Shown here: positions 39,804 to 43,134 of the stretch, in pieces
Numbering within the stretch: position 1 is the stretch's first letter
Layout of the letters: every line of letters starts with the position of its first letter
Source: a virus
Reading direction: 5' to 3' (one strand)
Virus record (IMG/VR): IMGVR_UViG_3300008450_008027
Coordinates: 1 to 43,134 of that record
DNA length: 43,134 bases
Position numbers and translations under genes: made by a program
The notes under the pieces: generated by a model
Told to the model about the DNA's origin: nothing
Database searches by the model: none
What the model saw: only the letters and a program-made list of their open reading frames with translations

Positions 39804-39811
39804 TATAAATA
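39804..39811 (+). promoter_or_regulatory. Perfect T4-type late element in the tRNA region
   Basis: TATAAATA, identical to the T4 late consensus, 62 nt before the small ORF at 39873. A sigma70 promoter follows it, so this ORF could be made both early and late. Confidence 0.5.
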
Positions 39812-39833
39812 ATTTTAACTTTATCAAAAGTAG

Positions 39834-39862
39834 TTGACAGAAAAGACTAAATAAATTACAAT
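39834..39862 (+). promoter_or_regulatory. Sigma70-type promoter of the tRNA region (3)
   Basis: TTGACA at 39834-39839, 17 bp, TACAAT at 39857-39862. It drives the two small ORFs that follow and ends, at least in part, at the terminator at 40039. Confidence 0.85.
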
Positions 39863-39872
39863 AGAAACTGTT

Positions 39873-40007
39873 ATGAACACATTCGCATCATTATCGCAGA
39901 TACATTGCAGAGCCAAACAGGCAGGCTTTATGCCCACCTATTGGTCTGTGATTAGTACCCTAAGTAATGATCGCACACCAGAGGGATCGGGGGTCCGGGA
40001 GACCTAA
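39873..40007 (+). CDS. Possible 44-residue protein
   Basis: ATG at 39873 opens 44 codons (MNTFASLSQIHCRAKQAGFM, then PTYWSVISTLSNDRTPEGSGVRET). It lies 11 nt after a sigma70 -10 box, so the leader is only about 4 nt and there is no ribosome site. It is followed by a terminator. The coding call is tentative; the segment could instead be a short RNA of about 200 nt. Confidence 0.35.
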   Translation: MNTFASLSQIHCRAKQAGFMPTYWSVISTLSNDRTPEGSGVRET

Positions 40008-40038
40008 GAGTAATAAAATACACTTAAACTCCAAAGGA

Positions 40039-40066
40039 CCCCAGGATTAAACACCCTGGGGTTTTT
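40039..40066 (+). terminator. Intrinsic terminator in the tRNA region
   Basis: 7-bp GC-rich stem (CCCCAGG with CCTGGGG), 9-nt loop, then TTTTTG. It separates the 39834 promoter unit from the small basic-protein gene at 40085. Confidence 0.9.
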
Positions 40067-40084
40067 GTTTATATAAAGGAGATT

Positions 40085-40246
40085 ATGAGGAAGATAGATT
40101 TAAAACGAAGAATGCGTGAGGTAAGGTTTACGACAGAGCACACTCTGACACCTGAACAGCGTAACAAGTTGATTCAGGATAAGTTAGAACGTGCTAGGCT
40201 AGACTCTGAAACTCGCAAACGAGTTGACAGTCGAACTTACGCATAA
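40085..40246 (+). CDS. Small basic protein
   Basis: A 53-residue, strongly charged, probably all-helical protein: MRKIDLKRRMREVRFTTEHT, then LTPEQRNKLIQDKLERARLDSETRKRVDSRTYA. AAAGGAGATT before the ATG is an excellent ribosome site, which supports real translation. No promoter lies between the terminator at 40039 and the ATG, so it relies on read-through. Function unknown. Confidence 0.7.
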   Translation: MRKIDLKRRMREVRFTTEHTLTPEQRNKLIQDKLERARLDSETRKRVDSRTYA

Positions 40247-40500
40247 TTTCAACAGTGTAAAAAGGTGGAAACGAGGTCCACGCTACACACTCTAAAAAGT
40301 AGCAAACGGGCGTACTGAAGCATAAAACCCATGGCGATAACATGGGGAGTCAGAATCAGGTCAGGGTATTGACCCTGTCATATCCTGCGGAAACGCAGGG
40401 TATTCTAAAACATACTACATGCACAATTGGGTAGACATGGTGTTCGCTGAGTTGAAAGATTCAGAAAGATACTTTGGTAGTATGTTTTAGAATACCTTTG
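40247..40500 (+). ncRNA. Structured non-tRNA segment 1
   Basis: No credible gene. Five hairpins follow each other: GTGGA/TCCAC, CCCATG/CATGGG, CAGGGT/ACCCTG, CCTGCG-GAAA-CGCAGG, and a long one with a perfect 20-bp stem (40399-40418 with 40477-40496) around a 58-nt loop. Such density of perfect stems argues for a stable RNA. The long stem would be an RNase III substrate. It lies between a small gene and the promoter at 40566. Confidence 0.55.
40399..40496 (+). repeat. Perfect 20-bp inverted repeat
   Basis: Arms 40399-40418 and 40477-40496 are exact reverse complements; the 58-nt loop has no open frame of note. There is no T-run after it, so it is not an ordinary terminator. Confidence 0.9.
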
Positions 40501-40565
40501 GATGAAAACAACAGTGTCTCCTTAGAAGAGCCTGTGTTAAACTAGATTTTAACCACCAAAAGTAT

Positions 40566-40594
40566 TTGACAATTATATATGTTGAATGTATACT
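40566..40594 (+). promoter_or_regulatory. Sigma70-type promoter of the tRNA region (4)
   Basis: TTGACA at 40566-40571, 17 bp, TATACT at 40589-40594, 21 nt before the ATG at 40616. It serves the small gene and probably the following tRNAs and the omega-like gene. Confidence 0.85.
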
Positions 40595-40615
40595 TGTGAA
40601 AGTTAGGAAAATAAT

Positions 40616-40795
40616 ATGAAAACAACTTCGACGTTCAAACTTAATAAAACTGTGAAAACAATGTTGGCAACAGGTCGATTTCGATCACAGGAAGATCGTA
40701 ATGGATTTAAACGTGCAATGATTGATGCACAAGTCAGCGGCGAAATGCAATCTAAAAATTCACAGAAACGTTCTAAGAACAGTGAACAAGAGTAA
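40616..40795 (+). CDS. Small basic protein upstream of tRNA-Asn
   Basis: A 59-residue protein: MKTTSTFKLNKTVKTMLATG, then RFRSQEDRNGFKRAMIDAQVSGEMQSKNSQKRSKNSEQE. GTTAGGAAAATAAT provides a ribosome site and a perfect sigma70 promoter lies just upstream. The N-terminal two thirds look folded (strand-helix-helix); the end is a flexible basic tail. Function unknown. tRNA-Asn begins 9 nt after its stop. Confidence 0.72.
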   Translation: MKTTSTFKLNKTVKTMLATGRFRSQEDRNGFKRAMIDAQVSGEMQSKNSQKRSKNSEQE

Positions 40796-40804
40796 ATAAT
40801 ATAT

Positions 40805-40881
40805 TCCCCGATAGCACAGTTGGTAGATGCGTCTGACTGTTAATCAGAATGTCCGTGGTTCGAGCCCACGTCGGGGAGCCA
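40805..40881 (+). tRNA. tRNA-Asn (GTT)
   Basis: Complete cloverleaf: acceptor TCCCCGA/TCGGGGA, anticodon stem TCTGA/TCAGA with loop CTGTTAA, T loop TTCGAGC, discriminator G, encoded CCA. Confidence 0.95.
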
Positions 40882-40890
40882 GATTTTAAT

Positions 40891-40967
40891 GCCCCGGTGA
40901 CGGAATTGGTATACGTGTTGGTCTTAGAAGCCAAATTTTAGGAGTTCGAGTCTCCTCTGGGGCACCA
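40891..40967 (+). tRNA. tRNA with TAG anticodon (Leu), short variable loop
   Basis: Acceptor GCCCCGG/CTGGGGC, anticodon loop CTTAGAA, T stem AGGAG/CTCCT, A73 and CCA encoded. Leu tRNAs are normally class II, but the variable loop here is only about 5 nt (ATTTT), unlike the two Leu(TAA) genes in this window. Confidence 0.9.
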
Positions 40968-40992
40968 AAATATAGAGTAAATAGATTTATAT

Positions 40993-41066
40993 GCGGGGTT
41001 CGTATAGTGGTAATACCTTAGCCTTCCAAGCTAAAGCGAGGAGTTCGATTCTCCTACCCCGCTCCA
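40993..41066 (+). tRNA. tRNA-Gly (TCC)
   Basis: Acceptor GCGGGGT/ACCCCGC, anticodon loop CTTCCAA, T loop TTCGATT, encoded CCA. The omega-like gene starts 22 nt later. Confidence 0.95.
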
Positions 41067-41088
41067 TTAACAATTAATTAAAGTAATA

Positions 41089-41313
41089 ATGAAAAATTTA
41101 GAATCTCGTAGTTCGTTGGTTGACACTGATAAATGTGTAGAGAACATCGGTAGCAGATTTGATTTGGTTTTAGTGGCCAGTGCAAGAAGTCGTGAGATTT
41201 CTAGGCGTAACAAGTCTAGTAATCAACTACAGCACAGGCACCCAAACATCTCTGCTCTATTAGATGTGCAAGAAGGTCGAGTAGGACGAGAATACTTGAA
41301 AAAAGTTAATTGA
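41089..41313 (+). CDS. rpoZ: RNA polymerase omega subunit-like protein
   Basis: A 74-residue protein. KCVENIGSRFDLVLVASARSR (residues 16-36) matches the core of bacterial omega (E. coli: EKIGNRFDLVLVAARRARQ), the part that clamps the beta-prime C terminus of RNA polymerase. The following SREISRRN and a C-terminal ALLDVQEGRVGREYLKKV parallel the AL.EI.EG segment of omega. It is shorter than E. coli omega (91 residues), lacking the C-terminal tail. A phage copy might replace host omega to alter polymerase after infection. No strong ribosome site is seen; it is embedded in the tRNA transcript. Confidence 0.8.
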   Translation: MKNLESRSSLVDTDKCVENIGSRFDLVLVASARSREISRRNKSSNQLQHRHPNISALLDVQEGRVGREYLKKVN

Positions 41314-41595
41314 ATAACCCGGTTTACTCTTTGCCGTAAATAAAAGAGCGTCCCTGAAACGAGAGAACAGGGGGTACACTAGGACTTGACCTTACGGTCC
41401 CGCTAACATGGGATACCGAAAACAATCTAGGGTGTGGTCTAACGCCATCCCATAAGAATAAATGTTACGGACAGAGTAACAGCTCAGTTCAGGGCTTTTG
41501 TGGTGAAAGTGGCTGAACAATTTTATAAGTGTATAACACACCCTGCCGATAAGACAGGCTCTGTTTGTGAAAATGTTGTATGCTTATAAAATTGA
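41314..41595 (+). ncRNA. Structured non-tRNA segment 2
   Basis: No credible gene in ~280 nt. Stems: CCCTG/CAGGG (41352/41368), GACC-TTAC-GGTC (41388-41399), ATGGGAT/ATCCCAT (41408/41447), TGTTAC/GTAACA (41463/41476), GTTCAG/CTGAAC (41487/41513) with an inner CTTT/AAAG, and a 20-bp helix with three G-U pairs (41519-41538 with 41574-41593) ending 2 nt before the next tRNA. It shares the loop text GAAACGAG with segment 1. A stable RNA and/or RNase III processing site is likely. Confidence 0.55.
41519..41593 (+). repeat. 20-bp imperfect inverted repeat before tRNA-Met
   Basis: Arms 41519-41538 and 41574-41593 pair over 20 bp as RNA (17 Watson-Crick, 3 G-U; the outer 11 are perfect). The 35-nt loop holds a short CCTG/CAGG stem. 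G-U pairs in place of mismatches point to selection on RNA. Confidence 0.85.
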
Positions 41596-41671
41596 TGCGG
41601 AGTGTTAGAAGAGGTATCTGGCAAGGCTCATAACCTTGAGGTCGGTGGTTCGAATCCACCCTCCGCTACCA
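41596..41671 (+). tRNA. tRNA-Met (CAT), initiator-like
   Basis: Anticodon stem CAAGG/CCTTG with loop CTCATAA, T loop TTCGAAT, encoded CCA. The 1-72 position is an unpaired T-T, a mismatch typical of initiator tRNAs, but the three consecutive G-C pairs of initiator anticodon stems are absent, so elongator use is also possible. Confidence 0.92.
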
Positions 41672-41677
41672 CAATTT

Positions 41678-41752
41678 GCGTTCTTAGCTCAGCGGTAGAG
41701 CATCTCGTTTACACCGAGAGGGTCGGAGGTTCGACACCTTCAGGACGCACCA
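41678..41752 (+). tRNA. tRNA-Val (TAC)
   Basis: Acceptor GCGTTCT/AGGACGC (one G-T pair), D arm GCTC/GAGC, anticodon stem TCTCG/CGAGA with loop TTTACAC, T loop TTCGACA, encoded CCA. It starts 6 nt after the preceding tRNA. Confidence 0.95.
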
Positions 41753-41758
41753 GTTTTT

Positions 41759-41832
41759 CTCGGTATAGTGAAATGGTATCACCCGACGTTTGGGACGTTG
41801 AAGCGCAAGTTCGATTCCTGCTACCGAGACCA
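41759..41832 (+). tRNA. tRNA-Pro (TGG)
   Basis: Acceptor CTCGGTA/TACCGAG, D stem GTGA/TCAC, anticodon loop TTTGGGA, T loop TTCGATT, A73 and encoded CCA. Confidence 0.94.
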
Positions 41833-41843
41833 AGTTTTAATAT

Positions 41844-41918
41844 GGGCTGTTAGTGATAATGGGAGCACGGGGGCTTTGCACGTCTCAGGTAAGAGTTCGA
41901 TTCTCTTACGGTCCACCA
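41844..41918 (+). tRNA. tRNA-Ala (TGC)
   Basis: Acceptor GGGCTGT/ACGGTCC contains the G3-U70 pair that defines alanine tRNAs. Anticodon stem GGGGC/GTCTC with loop TTTGCAC; T arm AAGAG/CTCTT with TTCGATT; encoded CCA. The D stem is weak (one mismatch), so the fold is less regular than its neighbours. Confidence 0.85.
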
Positions 41919-41994
41919 GTTTTAGGATAGTTACAGCAAATTCTTAGCTAAACTTTATGGTTGTCTAGCGACAAAAGCTATCCTGTTTTATAAT
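41919..41994 (+). ncRNA. Short structured spacer between tRNA-Ala and tRNA-Cys
   Basis: A closing stem AGGATAG/CTATCCT (41924-41930 with 41978-41984) surrounds a TTAGCTAA palindrome and a TTGTC-TAGC-GACAA hairpin. Its size (61 nt) and three-arm shape recall a degenerate tRNA, but there is no anticodon arm, T loop or CCA. It could be a processing element or a decayed tRNA. Confidence 0.4.
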
Positions 41995-42072
41995 GCACCG
42001 ATGGCGGAGCGGCCCAACGCAACTGTCTGCAAAACAGTAAAACCGCAGGTTCAAATCCTGCTCGGTGCTCCA
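41995..42072 (+). tRNA. tRNA-Cys (GCA)
   Basis: Acceptor GCACCGA/TCGGTGC, anticodon stem ACTGT/ACAGT with loop CTGCAAA, T loop TTCAAAT, T73, encoded CCA. Confidence 0.93.
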
Positions 42073-42095
42073 TGTTTAAAACCGAAGTACTACAT

Positions 42096-42119
42096 ACCCT
42101 ACTAAAATTTAGGGTTTTT
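42096..42119 (+). terminator. Weak intrinsic terminator after tRNA-Cys
   Basis: ACCCTA/TAGGGT stem (loop CTAAAATT... region) followed by TTTTTG. A wider AAACCGAA/TTCGGTTT pairing encloses it and ends in TTTTTT. The T-run overlaps the -35 box of the next promoter, so one transcript ends where the next begins. Confidence 0.55.
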
Positions 42120-42146
42120 GACAGTAATTCGGTTTTTTGCTATAAT
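42118..42146 (+). promoter_or_regulatory. Sigma70-type promoter of the tRNA region (5)
   Basis: TTGACA at 42118-42123, 17 bp, TATAAT at 42141-42146. It restarts transcription for structured segment 3 and the last group of tRNAs. Confidence 0.93.
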
Positions 42147-42282
42147 AGACACATGTTAAGAAATTAACATATGTTCTTTAAAAATTTATCCAACATATAA
42201 ACCGCTGTGAAGCGGTCATTATATGTAAACACATTGCCGAGCGACGAAGGAAATGAGTGATGTGTTTACATATAATGAATAT
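42147..42282 (+). ncRNA. Structured non-tRNA segment 3
   Basis: Right after a sigma70 promoter come three hairpins: ATGTTAA-GAAA-TTAACAT (42154-42171), ACCGCT-GTGA-AGCGGT (42201-42216; both loops are GNRA), and a perfect 19-bp helix (42216-42234 with 42260-42278) around a 25-nt loop. The last ends 4 nt before tRNA-Leu. No reading frame is visible. It may be a leader RNA removed by RNase III/RNase P or a stable small RNA. Confidence 0.6.
42216..42278 (+). repeat. Perfect 19-bp inverted repeat before tRNA-Leu
   Basis: Arms 42216-42234 and 42260-42278 are exact reverse complements; two G-U pairs and one C-G extend it inward. The loop is purine-rich (GCGACGAAGGAAATGAG). Confidence 0.9.
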
Positions 42283-42369
42283 GCGACTGTGGCGTAATTG
42301 GTAGCCGCAACAGACTTAAAATCTGTCGTCTTTAATGGCGTACCGGTTCGAGTCCGGTCAGTCGCACCA
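42283..42369 (+). tRNA. tRNA-Leu (TAA), second copy
   Basis: Class II, 87 nt: acceptor GCGACTG/CAGTCGC, anticodon loop CTTAAAA, long variable arm, T loop TTCGAGT, encoded CCA. It has the same anticodon as the gene at 39698 but a different body, so it is not a recent duplicate. Confidence 0.95.
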
Positions 42370-42378
42370 AGTATTATT

Positions 42379-42453
42379 GCACGATTCGTCTATCGGTTAG
42401 GACGCTGCCCTTTCAAGGCGGAAAGACGAGTTCGATTCTCGTATCGTGTACCA
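42379..42453 (+). tRNA. tRNA-Glu (TTC)
   Basis: Acceptor GCACGAT/ATCGTGT (G1-U72), anticodon loop CTTTCAA, T stem ACGAG/CTCGT with TTCGATT, encoded CCA. Confidence 0.94.
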
Positions 42454-42458
42454 GTTTT

Positions 42459-42534
42459 GCCGTGGTAGTCCTCTGGGTAGGGCATCTGATTGTCTATCAG
42501 ACTCAGGCGGGTTCGATTCCCGTCCACGGCGCCA
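42459..42534 (+). tRNA. tRNA-Asp (GTC), first copy
   Basis: Acceptor GCCGTGG/CCACGGC, anticodon stem TCTGA/TCAGA with loop TTGTCTA, T stem GCGGG/CCCGT-type with TTCGATT, discriminator G, encoded CCA. Confidence 0.93.
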
Positions 42535-42683
42535 ATTTTGTTTCAACTGTTTATCCTAACTACACATGGTTAAGTGACCTAACGGGATGTCATGTACACA
42601 GTTGGACTTGAGTTTTCGAGGAGAGTGGCAGCGAGCCTACTCTTAAACGACTGGCCTCCACAGCGTCCTGTATCTAGTTTTAA
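42535..42683 (+). ncRNA. Structured non-tRNA segment 4
   Basis: No gene seen. A stem CAACTGT/ACAGTTG (42544-42550 with 42598-42604) closes inner ATCC/GGAT and ACATG/CATGT pairs. A second hairpin AGAGT-GGC-AGCGA-GCC-T-ACTCT lies at 42622-42643. CTCCAC at about 42656 is complementary to GTGGAG inside the tRNA-Tyr-like gene downstream, so it may pair with it. Stable RNA or processing leader. Confidence 0.45.
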
Positions 42684-42770
42684 GGGGATTGCCCACTACG
42701 GCGGACTGTAAATCCGTTCCTGAAGGTAGTGAAGTCAAGGCACGTGGAGCGTTACCATCAGTCCCCACCA
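42684..42770 (+). tRNA. Atypical tRNA-Tyr-like gene (GTA)
   Basis: 87 nt with acceptor GGGGATT/AGTCCCC, anticodon arm GCGGA-CTGTAAA-TCCGT (GTA) and encoded CCA; the length fits class II tRNA-Tyr. However, the expected T loop (TTCGAAT) is missing: the best T arm is a 4-bp stem (GTGG/CCAT) with loop AGCGTTA. The D loop lacks the usual GG. Either a strongly diverged tRNA, one carrying an insertion, or a tRNA-like RNA. Confidence 0.55.
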
Positions 42771-42775
42771 AATTT

Positions 42776-42854
42776 GGCTCGTTAGCATAGTCTGGCCTAT
42801 TGCGCCGCCCTGTCACGGCGGAGGACACCGGTTCGAATCCGGTACGGGTCGCCA
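42776..42854 (+). tRNA. tRNA-Asp (GTC), second copy
   Basis: Acceptor GGCTCGT/ACGGGTC with two wobble pairs, anticodon stem CCGCC/GGCGG with loop CTGTCAC, T arm ACCGG/CCGGT with TTCGAAT, discriminator G, encoded CCA. The body is unlike the Asp gene at 42459. Confidence 0.9.
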
Positions 42855-43134
42855 AGTTTTGTCATAGTGTAGTGAGAATGCACGGGATCGCCACATAAGT
42901 CTATGCCGAAAGGCAACACTAGTATTCTAGTGCAATAGCGGTGGAACAAGGTTCAGGTACGGTAAAAACCCGTAACGACATATAAGTTTTGCAAGTGTCA
43001 GCAAGAGAAAGACACGCTAGGAAGATACTTCGAAGGTCAACCTAGTGTAGAGCAGAGAGCAGGGTCAGTACCTGTCTTAGAGCATAATGGAATGCGCTGG
43101 TCAAGTATCCCGAGTGACGTACCGAGTCCCGGCC
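42855..43134 (+). ncRNA. Structured non-tRNA segment 5, cut by window end
   Basis: No tRNA and no convincing gene. Stems: GCC-GAAA-GGC, CACTAG-TATT-CTAGTG, ACGG/CCGT around TAAAAAC, GTGTC/GACAC around 11 nt, and CTAGG/CCTAG near 43018-43043 extended by further pairs. The continuous run of short perfect hairpins resembles segments 1 and 2. Motifs of RNase P RNA, tmRNA or group I introns were looked for and not found. Confidence 0.45.

Noticed and set aside
41602-41853. 83-codon plus-strand ORF
   Set aside because: It runs through three tRNA genes (Met, Val, Pro); the translated text is the usual tRNA artefact type (EVGGSNPPSAT, SSAVEHLVYTERVGGSTPSG).
42643-42855. 70-codon minus-strand ORF (RTGFEPVSSAVTGRRNRPDYANEP...)
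   Set aside because: It is the reverse complement of the tRNA-Tyr-like and tRNA-Asp genes. Such sequences are a well-known annotation artefact of tRNA genes.
40247-43134. RNase P RNA, tmRNA, group I intron or hammerhead ribozyme
   Set aside because: I looked for GAGGAAAGTCC-type P4, the tmRNA tRNA-like ends, intron P7/P/Q/R/S elements and CTGANGA...GAAA. None fits in the structured segments.
40085-43134. CRISPR array
   Set aside because: The inverted repeats differ in sequence and spacing; there is no set of direct repeats with regular spacers.

Overview
The window is part of a T4-like (contractile-tailed, Caudoviricetes) phage genome. Neck, tail, head-completion, terminase and recombination proteins of the T4 type are all recognisable: gp13, gp14, gp15, gp18, gp19, gp4, gp16-like, gp17, gp1, gp32, UvsX and a UvsY-like protein. 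The DNA is AT-rich and tightly packed, with many ATGA-type overlaps. Two promoter classes are visible. One is a near-perfect sigma70 type (TTGACA, 17 bp, TATAAT-like). The other is a T4-late-like (N)ATAAATA element. Gene content (2OG-Fe(II) oxygenases, sugar-nucleotide genes, MKxFKxYLTE-type head proteins) resembles uncultured aquatic T4-like phages. I cannot name the host.

Layout. Positions 1-8275 (+) form a surface-chemistry block: a 5'-truncated GT4 glycosyltransferase, a WbuC-like cupin, a hexapeptide acyltransferase, a short DegT-like protein, GDP-mannose 4,6-dehydratase, a fucosyltransferase-fold protein, an unknown protein, a GT10 fucosyltransferase, and four 2OG-Fe(II) oxygenase-type proteins of which two are tandem paralogues. 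Positions 8265-11700 (-) carry Nudix, gp15 and gp14. Positions 11770-26101 (+, with one minus-strand Zn/HNH-like gene) carry gp13, dNMP kinase, a very large tail sheath, tail tube, a tube-fold/baseplate candidate, gp4, a small-terminase candidate and putative head proteins. Positions 26098-28932 hold small head-type genes plus a GIY-YIG/HNH pair of homing-type nucleases. Positions 29002-37680 (+) carry the large terminase, an unknown protein, then a gp32, unknown, uvsX, acidic protein, radical-SAM, uvsY-like and nucleotidyltransferase-cupin series. Positions 37682-38005 (-) hold three tiny coupled genes. Positions 38108-39331 carry a PD-(D/E)XK-like protein.

Positions 39373 to the end are an RNA-gene region with about 15 tRNAs, driven by several sigma70 promoters. 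It also has five small ORFs, one of them an apparent RNA polymerase omega subunit, and several long, highly structured non-tRNA segments with perfect or near-perfect 17-20 bp helices. T4 also carries stable RNAs of unknown role in its tRNA cluster.

Most unusual points: (1) late elements lying exactly 5 nt before the ATG at several genes without a Shine-Dalgarno, which predicts leaderless late mRNAs; (2) a phage-encoded omega-like protein; (3) a family of structured RNAs between tRNAs; (4) a tRNA-Tyr-like gene without a normal T loop; (5) a radical SAM gene between uvsX and uvsY; (6) shared Trp-rich modules in sheath, gp14 and gp15. All functions come from reading the sequence and family knowledge; no search was run.
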